64,000 nucleotides of DNA. Origin: Artemisia argyi. Taxonomy: Eukaryota > Streptophyta > Magnoliopsida > Asterales > Asteraceae. The notes under the pieces are model-generated. The model was given only the letters and a program-made list of their open reading frames with translations. It was not told where the DNA came from and made no database searches. The stretch spans positions 171,055,718-171,119,717 of the forward strand of contig CM060704.1 of assembly GCA_030686995.1 (NCBI GenBank). The letters run 5' to 3'. A program made the translations under genes and the position numbers. Shown one piece after another: positions 21,041 to 33,636 of the stretch (position 1 is its first letter; every line of letters starts with the position of its first letter).

Positions 21041-23074
21041 AGTTTTACCTAAATAGTTGTACTTTTGAGTGAGAGGATAATTTAAGAACAATATTAAATG
21101 TATGCGTTGAATTGATGTGTTTGTTCTTTAAATAATTGCAAACATTGCTTTCTTACTTATAATGCTTAGTAAGTACTTATAGAAATCTTAAAATTGATTA
21201 AGATGAAAGTGATAAAATGTATTATATGTTGTATAGATAAAAGTCTACAATTATTCATCGTTTCTTGAAAGTATATTTATGTTTAACACCCAAACCCATC
21301 TTTTACATGCATATGATCATTACTATGATCATATGATAAAACCCTCAAAATCACTAATTTAAGTCATACCCATTAAATGGACTTAGGCCTTATCATTAAT
21401 ACTTCAACAATTTGGTTTAAAACCTTTTTTACCCAAAACTTCCTAAATTTAATCTCATGAGCCCTAACTCAAATTTAGAGCTACTTATTTGAATAGGATG
21501 ATTGTTATCAACTAAACCTTTGAATTGGAAGTTGGAACACTTAAACACAGTCATTCTATCTCCAAGAAGTTTTGATCTTCCCTCCTCTTAAGTCTCGTCC
21601 CACCTACACACCCTCCAAAATGATAACTTATGAAATGTGGTGGAAATTGGTAGTTACCACTTATAAAATCTGGCTCTAAGTTTGGTTAGTTGGCATATTT
21701 AGTCCCTCAAGTCTCATTTACTTTATAAAAGACACATAATACTTTTTATAACCATTTTGCTTACACTTAACTTTTATGTTTGGGGCAATTCCATATTTAC
21801 CCAACTTAAACATGATAATGTCATATTTACCCAAAACATGCTTTAACTGCATTGTAAATCATGCATTCAAAACTTGTATTTTGAGTATATATGACATTTT
21901 CATGTTTAGATTAGGTAAATATGAAACTATCCCTTTATGTTTAACTTCTCAAACTATTGTAATGTCATTATAGTGATAAAATTATTTAAAAAAAAAAAAA
22001 AAAAAAATTATGTGTGACAGCTTGTTTGTACTCACTCGCTTAACATCTTGATGAACGGATATATACGAACATGAGCAACCTTATTTTCTTAAGAAACAAA
22101 CATAAACACAAATGTCTATCCGGACAAGCATTCGTATAAGGTTGTTATTTTAGTTAATTTTGAACAAACAAACAAACAAAAACGTATTGTGTTTGTTTTA
22201 TTTTTTATCATCCTATTTTAGATTATCAGAATAAACAAGTTTGGTTTTCTCAATTTCTCAATCTTCAATACTCCTTAGTATTTTTATTGTTATTTTATTA
22301 TTATTTTTTCGTAGCTAACCTTCCATTACTCTAATCATTTGAAGAACTAAAATTACGCAAACGAATTTTGAAAGAGTCTCATTTTAAAACTTCGCTTTAT
22401 GTCTCCATATGGTTTGAGCTGCCCTGGTTTGGATTGACCTAAATGCTAAATAAAGTCGGTTGGATTAAGTATTTATGTTTGTCAAAGGATAGTGTCTACT
22501 TATTTCGGAGTAATTTCTATGAAACTATATGGTTATCGACTTTCCTATTCTATCTTATAACAACTAATCTACATTAAAAAATATTGCATTATATTTGGTA
22601 CGATAAAAGTACAAAAGTAAAAGGGCCCATTCGTTCTCCTTGGTGCCGAAGAAAAAGATAATGGTATCCTTTTTAACTCCAAGGTTATTGCCTTTAGTTC
22701 CTTTTAGTTTGATCAAATTTCATTTAGGAGTCCTGGCTCTCAAAGTTTGCTTTTTAAGGTCTTCACTTTCTCAGAACAAAATATGTTTCTTCTTTTACTT
22801 AAAAAGTAAAATCTAAAGGATCGACTTACAATTGACTTGTGAGCAGATCTTTCAAGCGAGTTAAACCATAACGTTAAGTTAATTCCCATAACAACTTGTT
22901 AAGAACATATTTATATAATTACCATTGTTTTTAAACTGAATTTTTGAAAGTATATGAATTATAGTCATATAGATAACTCAAAGTACCAATGAAAATACCA
23001 AAGTGCATTTGTATTAGAATATAGTGGTTCACTTTGTATCTTTATAACTTTGAATTGTATGTTATTTACATAGA
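21041..23074. other. Intergenic, no gene recognised
   Basis: AT-rich DNA with a 20-A run near 21988. No terminal repeat or coding remnant was recognised in either strand. Confidence 0.45.
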
Positions 23075-24925
23075 CAGATAGACGTTTGTCTATTGTTCTA
23101 GACTTCTAGTTTAAGGTATTTTGCCCTCTTTGTATGTTCATCATCTCAAGGTATCAATCAAAACTGTACATAATGTAAACGTTATTTAGTTTTTTGTTAA
23201 TATGAACTCAACCTTGGCTACTGCTGTTTTCCAAACGTTTGCGCGTTATTTGATTGTCCATGCTTCTAAAATCTACTACTCCAAACTACAATATGGTGTT
23301 GTTTTATGATGTGACGCATTTACGTACCAAAATGTGCTCTTACACGGTGTGGTACGTAGTATTATTACCTAAAACATAACACCAATACAAAAATTACCAC
23401 ACTCCCTACAAGGCATAGAAAGGAAAACAAACGAAGAACTGATTCCATGTATAACATGTTGAAAATTATTGATGAAATAATGTTTTTCACTAACGTTGAA
23501 CACATATAATTATAGACCTGCGTTATTCGTATTAACGACATATTTTTTAGTTACATGCTCTCTTTGATGAGAGCTTCATAAAGATATATAAATAATGTGT
23601 ATGAAATGGAGACGATGTATCAAGTCTTCAAAATGAATGTTTTTTCTTTCCTTTGTTTGGATTGAAACTTAAAAAAAGAAAAATAGGTAACTTTATCCCA
23701 CATTGATGAATGAAGAAACTTTAAATTAGTTTATAACCAAGATCGTTCATCTTTTTGCAAGTTCCTTTAATGTTGAAAGAATTGCACTTTGTTAAATGTG
23801 AAGGAAGATTTAATTTCATTCTTTACGTTCTCAAAGTGCCATTCGTTTCACATTATAGGCAAGTTTTTATACATCTACCTTTACGTATTGTGAATGATCA
23901 ATATAATTTTTATTTTTTTGTAAATTATTATTTACAATTTTGTTCCTTTCTTTCATTTGTCAATGTTTTTAGGTACGAATACTTTCCCTTCAGGTGGTCA
24001 TGAATCAAGAATTTTGCTAATTTTCGAGCCTGAGAGTACCAACGCTATGTTCTTGAGTTTCTTTATAAAAGGAAAGAAGAGAAGATACAATCACTTATCT
24101 TCTTTCATTTTCTTTCCAAAACTGGGCGGAACATTTCTTCCCAAAAAACACCGGATCTTCCTTCCTTCCTTCTTCTTTCCAAATCATTTCCTTTCTTCCC
24201 CATAAAACATTTTGAGAACACAAGATTTTTCAGTTTTTTTCCCAAAATCATTTCCTTTCTCACCTAAATCAAACTCAAGAACATAGCGTAAAGCTCTAAG
24301 TTAGAACCCCATCAAACTACATGTTAAAAAAAAAAAGAGAGAGAGAGCATAAATTAAAGGAAAACTAAACAAAAATCAAGGCCTAAAAGACAACAAAATA
24401 AACAAACTTTTACCTTTCTGTTAGATATCCGCATATCCCAGTTTAGCAAACAAGCCGAACACCTTTTAGACGCTCATAGAGACAAGAGTTTCTATACCTG
24501 ATAGTATGTCTTCCCAACGCATTGATCAATCAAACTCATGGAATTCATTAACAATTCTATTATGCCATCTTCATCTAGTCCAAGTAACACATTGATAAAA
24601 CATGTGTAATATATCTTGTTTATAACTACATTACCGAATTAACCACTTTTTTTCAAAAACAATGTCAACAGTAGAAAACGAGAGTTTACAAAGTGGATAG
24701 ATAAACCAAAATGTTTAAATGATACACATCAAACAAAATTATAATTTCTTATAGAAAAAAAGTAACCGATCGATCATCTAACAATTCTACAACCCTATTA
24801 ACAGTCCTATGGCCAACCATTATAAATTACTCCGTACGTAACACCATGACTGAAATAAAATATGCTTTGAATTTACAACTTATGTTATTCACGGTTAAAC
24901 TATCATTGCAGCAGACAAAATTTAT
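23075..24925. repeat. Segmental duplication, copy 1 (less interrupted)
   Basis: Blocks here recur in the same order in 25270-36300. Examples: the GATAGACGTTTGTCTATT block (23080 / 25280), TTTTTCACTAACGTTGAACA (23482 / 26402), the fragment around GTTTTTAGGTAC (23965 / 30238), TCATTAACAATTCTATTATG (24545 / 30495) and ATGATACACATCAAAC (24718 / 36077). Copy 1 lacks the Helitrons, MITEs, LINE and 5.1-kb insert of copy 2 and so serves as an empty-site reference. No gene is recognised; open frames are short. Confidence 0.8.
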
Positions 24926-25269
24926 ATAATTGAAATTAAAAATCTCTCCTTTTATTTGGTAACCATGGTTTTTTTTAGGTAACCATAATTTTTTTTTGGA
25001 CGCTTCAAACCAGGCGGGTTGACCCAGTTTAGATTGACCCTTTTTTTGACCCAACCCGTCAGGTTGACCCGGTTTATATTGAGTCATTTTTTGACCTGAA
25101 CGGTTCAACCGGTTGAATCACTCATGTCGAACCGGGTTTCAGAACATTATGTTTAATCCTAAATCCTCAAACTTTTATTATTTTTCGTTTATAACCCGTA
25201 AACTTTTTTCTATCACTAAAATTATTTGCCGTTATAAAATCCCATTGCTATGCACGGTTACTCGTCTAG
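24926..25269. mobile_element. Junction sequence ending in a Helitron-like CTAG terminus
   Basis: This segment separates the two duplication copies. It carries repeated GGTTGACCC / TTTTTTTGACC phrases and ends CCATTGCTATGCACGG...TCGTCTAGT, a hairpin-prone stretch followed by CTAG-T as in Helitron 3' ends. The 5' end was not located. Confidence 0.35.
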
Positions 25270-25547
25270 TATAGACAGGTAGATAGACGTTTGTCTATTA
25301 TTCTAGTTAAGGTATTTCGTCCTCTTTGTAAGTTCATCATCTCAAGGTATCAATCACAACTGTACATAACGTAAACATTCTTTAGTTTTTGTTAATATGA
25401 ACTCAACCGTGGCTTCTGTTGTTTTTCCAAAGGTTTGTGCTTTATTTGACTGTCTATGCTTTTAAAATCTCCTATTCCAAACTACAATATGATGTTGTGT
25501 TGTGTTACGATGCATTTACAAATAATAAATGTTTTTCACATGTAGTA

Positions 25548-26244
25548 TCTTTTATATAATAAAACAAAACTCTTATTAGGAATTTTCCATTTTAAAAAAA
25601 TGCATTCATACTTTATTTAGTAATAATTTTATTTAAAAAAAAAATTATTTTCTTATTAGGTAACACTAGTTATAATGCCCGCTCACACGCGCGGGGTTTT
25701 TTTTTTAATTTTTTGAATAATATATTTTTATTTATTAAAAAACAAATAATTTAATCTTTGTTTTGTTTGATTTATGATGTTTAATTATAGTTTTTTATTA
25801 TTAAAGATAATTATTTAAAAATTTTAATCCTATGGTTAATTGTATCTTATCTATATTTTTTGTATTTATCTTCTACTTGTGTTATGGATAAATATAAAAT
25901 ATTACCTAATAAGAAAACAATTTTTTTTAAATAAAATTATTACTAAATAAAGTATGAATGCATTTTTTTGAAATGAAAAATTCCCAATAGGGGTTTTGTT
26001 TTATTATATAAAAGATTTTATATTTATCCATAGCACAAGTAGAAGATAAATACAAAAAATATTGATAAGATGTAATTAATAATAGAATTAAAATTTTTAA
26101 ATAATTATCTTTAATGATAAAAAACTATAATTAAACATCATAAGTCAAACAAAACAAAGATTAAATTATTTGTTTTTTAATAGATAAAAATATATGATTA
26201 AAAAAATTTTAAAAACCCCGCGCGTGTGCGGGCATTATAACTAG
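25548..26244 (+). mobile_element. Helitron (outer) interrupted by another Helitron
   Basis: Starts TCTTTTATATAATAAAAC after an A and ends with the hairpin CCCGCGCGTGTGCGGG, CATTATAA, then CTAG before T, the canonical Helitron ends at an AT target. Copies of the same family at 52167-52516 and 53395-53738 are about 345 bp; this one is 697 bp because of the inner insertion. Non-autonomous. Confidence 0.85.
25666..26015 (-). mobile_element. Helitron (inner), inverted inside the outer copy
   Basis: A 350-bp copy of the same family in opposite orientation (CTAG at 25666; its TC start is the GA at 26014-26015). It sits between A and T of GGTAACA/TTTTATATT, which is uninterrupted in the copies at 52.2 and 53.4 kb. 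Confidence 0.85.
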
Positions 26245-26859
26245 TTATTATCTAAAATATAACACTAATACACAAATTACCATACTACAATGCATGTATA
26301 ATATAGAATGGAAAACAAACAAATAACTGAATCCATGTATCAAACAATATCTTCACTCGAATAGTATAACATGTTGAAAATATATATTGATGAAAGAATG
26401 TTTTTCACTAACGTTGAACACATATAATTATAGACTTGCGTTATTTGTATTAACGACATATGTTTTAGTTACATGCTCTCTTTGACGAGAGCTTCATAAA
26501 GATAAATAATGTTTATGAAACGGAGACGATGTATATTAAATATCAAGTCTTCACTCTTCAAAATTAGGTTTTTTCTTTCCTATGTTTTGATTGAAACTTA
26601 ACGAAAGAAAAATATGTAACTTTGTCCCACATTGATGAATGAACACACTTTAAATTAGTTTATAATTAAGATTGTGTGCATTTTTGTGTAAGTTCCTTTA
26701 TAATCTTGAAAGAGTTGCACTTTGTCAAATGTGAAGCGAGATTTAATTTCTTTAGGGCCTGTTTGATAAAACAAAATGATTTAGTACTGAATGATTTACT
26801 GAATAAATATTTCTCAATGGCATAAACCACAATTATATTATGTATAAATGATTAAAATC

Positions 26860-26917
26860 GGTGGGTTCAAACCCCATGAATTAGTCAGCCAAAAGGTCGG
26901 AAATCATGGTTAAAAAA
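26860..26917 (+). mobile_element. 5'-truncated SINE fragment
   Basis: A 58-bp insertion starting at a B-box-like GGTGGGTTCAAACCCC and ending in A8, flanked by perfect 13-bp duplications AATGATTAAAATC (26847-26859 and 26918-26930). It resembles the 3' half of the SINE at 15334-15469. Confidence 0.75.
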
Positions 26918-27181
26918 AATGATTAAAATCTTATAGTATTATCCATCTTCTTTTTAAAACTTTATGAATTAGAGAATTCATTGATACATAGATTAACTTT
27001 TGCGAATATTGTTCAGTTTAGATGATTAGATGTAAGTTTTTTCTTATTTGTTTTAAGATGCAATAATACCCACAACACTATTTGAATAACATACAAGTCA
27101 TGAGTTAACTTGTAAAAGCTAAGATGGTTGATAAGATCTAGATGCGTTTTGTTGTAACAAATAAACAATAAATTGTTATAA

Positions 27182-27722
27182 GAGCATGGGGTACGGGCGA
27201 GCCGTCGCTCGCGCCGTCACCACCAGCCACGACTTAGCGCCGTCGGGTATTTTTTTTTCTTTTCTTTTCTTTTCTCCCTTTTGATGGGTTTGTTTGTGTT
27301 TTTATGTTGTGTTTGTGATTGTACGTGTGTTTGTGTGTGGGTTTTTTATTTATATATATTTTTTACTTTTTCATTTTATACCCTTTTGTTTTAGGTATTT
27401 ACATTTTAAGTCAATTTGACATTCTTTTACATCCCTAGTCTTTAATATGCTTGCAATCTTAGTCCCTAAGTTATTATTTTTTTTTATTAGTTAATCTAAT
27501 GTGTTTTAGTTAATATTGTGTATGTTTTGTTAATACTGTATATGTTTTATTTAATGTAAAAAGAAAAAAAAAAATGGCCGACGGCACCAGAATTTCTGGT
27601 GCCAACGGATACCCCTGAAATGTGGTGCCGTGTGATTTCTGATGCCATGGAGTTTTTTTGCTGACGTGGCAGCAAAAACAGCCCACGGCTTGGAGCCATG
27701 GCACCAACGGTACCTAATGCTC
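27182..27722. mobile_element. PIF/Harbinger-type MITE (541 bp)
   Basis: Ends GAGCATGGGGTACGG and the complement of GAGCATTAGGTACCG, with TAA duplications at 27179-27181 and 27723-27725. It is locally GC-rich with a TTTTC microsatellite inside. Absent from duplication copy 1. Confidence 0.78.
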
Positions 27723-27980
27723 TAAGTGGACCCCTTCAATATGATATGTATTTCGGTTGCTGAATCATTTTGGATGTATTTCTCACTGACCGACTCGGCA
27801 CTAAATTGAACGAGTAAGATAAGAAAATAAAATTGTCAAACAACCATTATCACTTACCGAATAAGTGTGAGGCCAATTAAGAGGCTATGAAACAGCCCCT
27901 TAATCACATCTCCTAGAGTGCTACTTATTCCACATTATGGGCAAGTTTTTTTTTTTATACATCTATCTATTGTGAATGAT

Positions 27981-28015
<35 letters not shown>

Positions 28016-28245
28016 ACCCAATCCCGCGGAAGCAAGGTATGGGGGAGGTAGAATGTAGGCAGATCCTACCCCTACCCCAGCAAAACTGGGAGTAGAGAGA
28101 CTGCTTCCAGGAGACCTCCGGCAAGTGTAAAAGTGCAAGTGATAGAAAAAGAGACACCTGCAAACAAAGCAAAACGCATGAGCCAACAAACAAGGAACAA
28201 AAAGAAGACAAAGCAAAGCAGCACACCACACAAACGACAAGAGGC

Positions 28246-28277
<32 letters not shown>

Positions 28278-30148
28278 AAGCAAGCGGGCAAAAGGGCCTA
28301 CAACTAAGGGAAAGAGCCCTAAACGAAGGCAAGGCAAACGCACGGGACCTACAGCTAAGGCAAACGCAAAGGGCCTACAACTAAGGGGAAGAGACCTAAA
28401 CAAAGGCAAGGCAAACGCAAGGGGCCTACAGCTAAGGCAAACTCAAAGGACCTACAACTACCACCTAGCCCGAAACTAGTCGCAAACTCTAATCCTGGCT
28501 CTCCAAGCTTTCCTATCTGAGATCATGTCCTCGGACAAGAGAAGCTCCTTCATGTCTTGTCTAAGTCTATCCTCCCACCTAAGTTTAGGCCTACCCCTCC
28601 TTCGTAAACCGTCGACCATTAGCGCTTCTACTCTCCTTACTGGCGCTGTTTGTGGCCTCCTCCTGACATGACCGAACCACCTCAACCTTCCTTCTCGCAT
28701 CTTCGAGATAATAGTTTCAACTTCGAGTTCTGCTCTAAAAACTCCGTTCGGAATCATGTCAAGCCTGGTCTTACCACAAATCCACCTTAGCATTCTCAGT
28801 TCTGCCACTTCCACTCTGTTAGCTTGAGCTTTCGTGATAGGCCAACACTCTGACCCGTACAAGATAGCTGGTCTAATCGCCACCTTATAGAATTTTCCCT
28901 TTAACTTAAAGGGAACTTTCTTATCACAGAGTACTCCTGACGACGCCCTCCATTTCGCCCAACCAGCTCTAATACGGTGGGTGACATCATCATCTATCCT
29001 CCCTGACTTGTGAATCACCGAGCCCAAATATCTAAAAGACTCCTTTGGTTGGAGAATCTGGTCGCCGACCCGAACTTCCATCTCCTCGTTGAGGCCGATC
29101 TCGTTGCTACCGAAATCACATCTCATATATTCAGTCTTCTCTCTGCTAACCCGGAGGCCATTGTCTTCCAGTGCTTCTCTCCAGTGCTCCAGTCTGTAAT
29201 TTAGCCCTTCCGCCGATTCTGCAACCAACACAATATCGTCTGCGAAAATCATGCTCCAAGGAATATTCTCTTGAATCCCTCGAGATATCTCATCTAGAAT
29301 CAAGGCAAAGAGGTAAGGGCTAATGGCTGATCCTTGGTGAAGTCCAACTTCCACCGGGAAAAACTCAGTGGTCCCCACCGTGGACCATACACGGGTCTTT
29401 GCCCCCTCGTACATATCCCTAATGACTCTTAGGTATCTCCTTGGGGTCCCTTTATCTATTAGAGTCCTCCAAATCAACTCCCGTGGGACACTATCATATG
29501 CCTTTTCTAGATCAAGGAAAGCCATATGCAAATCTTTTTGTCTTTCTCTAAACTTCTCCATGAGACTTCTAAGGAGGTGGATAGCCCCTACTGAGCACCT
29601 CCCTGGCATAAAACCAAATTGGTTCTCTAACACGCTGGTCTCCCTTCTTAACCTCCTCTCAATAACTCTCTCCCAGAGCTTCATTGTGTGACCAAGTAGC
29701 TTAATACCTCTATAGTTGCTACACACTTGAGCGTCACCCTTGTTCTTAAAGATGGGGATGACTTCGCTAAGTCTCCATTCTTCTGGCATCTTAGCACCGG
29801 AGAAAATCTTGTTGAAGAGACAGGTCAACCATTTAACCCCCTCCTCTCCTAGGCTCTTCCAAGCTTCTATGGGAATTTGATCCGGGCCTACTGCTTTGTT
29901 TCTACCCATCTTTTGTAAAGCAACCTTCACTTCTCCTTGGCTGATCCCCGAGTAGTAGCATTCTGGTAACAACTGTTCGCTTGGGTTCTCTCCTTCCCCG
30001 CTACCATCGGTGCACCCCTCGTTAAAGAGAGAGGAGAAATACTCTCCCCATCTCTTCCTAATATCTTCCTCGATCACGATGGTGCGTCCTCCTTCATCTT
30101 TGATGTACTTTATGTTACCTAAATCCCTTCTTCTTCTCTCACGGGCTT
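27981..30148 (-). mobile_element. RTE-clade LINE, 5'-truncated (2,168 bp)
   Basis: A perfect 17-bp duplication TATCTATTGTGAATGAT flanks it (27964-27980 and 30149-30165). On the minus strand it contains the C-terminal RT-bearing part of the ORF, a 3' UTR with imperfect tandem phrases around CCTACAGCTAAGG, and ends in a (TTG)n run instead of poly(A), as RTE elements do. Copy 1 shows the empty site near 23885-23900. Truncation 5' of the RT is the usual outcome of target-primed reverse transcription. Confidence 0.92.
28476..30148 (-). CDS. Non-LTR reverse transcriptase (partial, RTE-like)
   Basis: The frame is open from the truncated 5' end of the LINE ([16 protein letters not shown] upstream of the first Met at 30077) to a stop at 28476. 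Motifs in order: [64 protein letters not shown], the catalytic FADDIVL, then FRYLGS and the C-terminal RMLRWICG and GRLRWFGHV segments. The latter are typical of plant RTE elements. It copies its own RNA into DNA at a nicked target. The AP-endonuclease is missing through truncation, so this copy is not autonomous despite an intact RT frame of about 557 codons. Confidence 0.92.
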
Positions 30149-30542
30149 TATCTATTGTGAATGATGATTTATAATATTATTTTTATATCTTTGTAAATTA
30201 TTATTTACATTTTAGTTCATTTCTTTCATTTGTCAATGTTTTTAGGTACCAATACTTTCCCTTCAGATGGTCATGAATAAATAATTTTGCCAACTTTCGA
30301 TCCTGAGAGGACTATAGCTTAGACCTTAGACCTAAAAGGCAATAAAATAAAAAACCTTAGACCTTTTAGGTTAAGATATCCGCATGTCCCGATTTAGCAA
30401 ACAAGTCGAACACCTTTTAGACGCCCATAGAGACAAGAGTCTCTATAGCCGATAATATGTTTTCCCAACACATTGATCTATCAAACTCCTGTAATTCATT
30501 AACAATTCTATTATGCCATCTCTATATAATCCAAGCAAACAA

Positions 30543-30702
30543 GACTTGGTTTCTTTGCCACGTGTAAGCTGCAGGTGAAATGTTATTTTTAGAAAAAATT
30601 AATTAGGAGACTAAAAAAAACTCTGTTTTATTAGATAAAATAGATAACTGCATTACCGAATTAACCACTTCATTTCTTAAACAATGTCACCGATAGAAAA
30701 CG
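30543..30702. repeat. 160-bp perfect direct repeat, left copy
   Basis: Identical base for base to 35823-35982, exactly 5,280 bp apart. The sequence belongs to the duplicated segment, since homology to copy 1 continues on both outer sides, so the right copy was created with the insertion between them. Confidence 0.95.
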
Positions 30703-31457
30703 TGTTTCATAGCTAAAAGACCCGTGAAATTCACGGGTATTTTAAAGAAAAGTTAAAAAGGTACGTAATGTTGATATCTTGTGTAATAAGATGGAGGAAC
30801 GAAACCTATAAACATACCGTGTTTCATAGGGTAAATGTCAAGAAATTAAACATACAGACACTCCAACAATTGTCAAATAAGTTAAGAAAAGCATAAAATC
30901 GTACACACATATTGTAGTTTAGGATTATATGATACAATACACAATTATGGTTGAATTTCACAAACTCGTACATCAGGAAGACCACGATGACGCCTTCATC
31001 TAGTTGATTCTTTAAACCTAACACCAAAGCAATTCTCATTGTGGCTTGAATTTTGTTCATCTTCTAAGTTTAGATTATTGAAACAATAATGTTTGTTGTT
31101 GCTTGCATTTCATACACAAGTATAGTTCAAATGACATTTCAAGTTAGGTATGTAGCTCATATGACATTCTCGTCATGTCCATCTCAAGTTAGGCTTGTAG
31201 TAACTAACATAGTGAATAATTACGTTCATATGACATGTTAAACTCCATTTTCAGGAGTAATTATTTGTAGTAACTAACATAGTGAATAATTATGCTCAGA
31301 TGACATTTAGTTAACAAAAGATGGGCAATGCTTTATGAAATTATAGTTAACAAAAGTGAATCGGTAGAAGAAAATATACTTAAAAACATGGAATAAGAGG
31401 TAGTGGTTCAACCCATTCAATTATGAATATGTCACATGGGATATGTTTTATCTCTAA

Positions 31458-31638
31458 GGGGGTTGGCAACACACCCCTCACCCCAAATACCTTCACTCAC
31501 TTACACCCAATCCCCTTATGCCACATCATTCTCTCACTTTTTCCTTCACTCACCCATTTTTTGTTAGCATCACACCCCTCACCCTTCACTCACTTCTTTT
31601 TGAAATATCATTGGTCCCCGCACCCATTGCCAACCCCC
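31458..31638. mobile_element. Tourist-like MITE (181 bp)
   Basis: Ends GGGGGTTGGCAAC and the complement of GGGGGTTGGCAATGG, flanked by TAA (31455-31457 and 31639-31641). The inner sequence is rich in CACTCAC/CACCCCTCACCC phrases. Confidence 0.78.
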
Positions 31639-33636
31639 TAATAGGTTAAATATGTCCAAAGTCTACGTAAGTATATTTGTATTCAATAAAGAATAAATAG
31701 TTATTTTACTCCAAAAGTGAGTGTTTTGAGTCAATTTGAACCATAACAAAAATACCCATTTTGACCGGCTAACAAAAATACTCCAAAGTCTACATAAGCA
31801 TTAATGAGTAGGGCATAGCTCACGGAAATGAACATATGTTATTGCTTCTTTATACTTGTTTAGTTTGCTCCTTAATACTTGTCTTAAGCAACATAAGTTA
31901 TTGCATACCCTGATTTTCCTAAACGTTGCAATGGATAAAAGAAAAAGGAGAAAACAATTAGCCACTATTAGAGTAGTTATTCTAATAAGCAATCTCCCTA
32001 TAAACGTTTTAATAAGCAATCCCAAACAACCCTTAAAAGTACTTACTACAAAAAGCAATTCCATACAGTCCCTATACGCATTTTAAATCATCCACAGGTG
32101 ATTAAAGCAATACAAATTGATCCATTAGTTTCAAAAAGTGATATTTCTATTTACTCATTTAGAAGAAAAAGATGCAGTCGGATCACAAATTCTTCCTCAA
32201 GAACTAATATTGTGAATGTTGTTAATTTTTTATCTTGCTCTTGGATAACTTGATTAAGACTGCTTCTAATACTCATGAATTCTTTCATTTTCTAGCTTTG
32301 CAGGAATCACAAGTTCTTTCGTCACCCATAAATAAATCAATAACTCATATAATCACAATTCCCCTGCAATAATCAAACAAACACTAATGAGTTCCATAAT
32401 TACACTCCAACATCCCCTAAATTCTTGAGCTCACTTGCAACGTTCCTAAGTCATAAAATCATACCCATTAACCCTCTAATTTTCACGATGGCAATGCACA
32501 TCTCAGAATTCCCAAATAATGATAACCACAACAACTTTACCCCTTTATCATATAATAATTAGTCCCAAAAGTTTACCCATTACCACTTTAATTTTCATCT
32601 TAAAACCCAAATATCTAAAATTTAGTTGGATTTTAAAAGATGTGACCAAGAATGAATCTAGAAAAACATGCTTTTGCAAATGAGAAAGCCAACCAACATA
32701 TGGGTGTACTAATGCAAGAGACAACAATAAACAAACCAATTTTATACATTATCCTAAATAAATTTTATAAATGGAAAGGATAAGGGACAAATAGGTTGCT
32801 ACTTGGTTGCTTATTCCTACTGAAATATGTTAGCTTCACACATTATCCAACTAATGGTACAACTTTTATATTAAACTCAGTAGCTTATTCCTACTGAAAA
32901 ATGTTAATTAGCCCTTTGAAATAAGTTGTTCCAGATTATAATGACTCAAATAAATCAAAATCTAAGGAAACAATGACATACGTAAATGGCGTACTTGAAT
33001 CTTGTTCAGTCAACCAAATCATGTACCAAAGCATCATCATCTTCCATTCTATGTTCTAATAAAATGATCTCCATAGTCCATTTATCACCAAATCCGGTTC
33101 TCTCGCTAATAAATAAAACACCAGATTCATTGGCATCCTCATATTGTAGCATGATACTCAATATAGACTTTTGAGGAGAGACTTGCACAATCGCCGAGAT
33201 ACTGATGTATAATTGACAACAAAAAAACATAGTTTTATAAGCAATTATACTCACAAACATGAAAGGTTGACAAAACAATATAGAGTACTAATAATAGGAA
33301 TATTTTGCCTTTCATTGACGCATTTGATCAAGCACATAGTGCATAGAAATTTAAGCCTTCTCATATTAAATCATACTAAGAATAATAGTGACACTACAAA
33401 ACGGTCTAACGTAGTTTAAGCAACCTATGTCTCTTTAACATATATCCAAAGCAAAACCTTCTGAGTTCACCCATCATGGGTCCTTCAAAAAAGGTTTTTA
33501 CTTATTAGCTCTCCAAAATCATATAATGTACAGATCTTGATTTCATTGTTGATAAATTCAATATAATCAACCTAAAAAAATTGATTTTCTTTCCTAAACT
33601 CATTTACATATAAGATGCATAGCCACATATACTCAC

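Larger units (their letters stand above)
26751..27899. mobile_element. Candidate TIR element (possibly hAT-like), itself interrupted
   Basis: Left end TTTAGGGCCTGTTTGATA and right end complement GGGGCTGTTTCATAGCC are similar inverted termini. The flanks TTAATTTC and TTAATCAC match at 6 of 8 positions. Duplication copy 1 lacks the segment near 23815. It contains a SINE fragment and a Harbinger MITE. Boundaries are approximate. Confidence 0.42.

Noticed and set aside
23755..24205. Open frames in duplication copy 1 as a small gene
   Set aside because: Aromatic, low-complexity translations not preserved in copy 2; no start context or domain.
27935..28409. Cys/Leu/Phe-rich frames left of the LINE reverse transcriptase
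   Set aside because: They lie in the LINE 3' UTR tandem phrases and the CAA run, not in coding sequence.
33006..33278. Minus-strand frame containing LQYEDANESGVLFISERTGFG near the glucosidase fragments
   Set aside because: It looks coding-like but does not match the GH31 sequence expected at that point and I cannot identify it, so it was not called.
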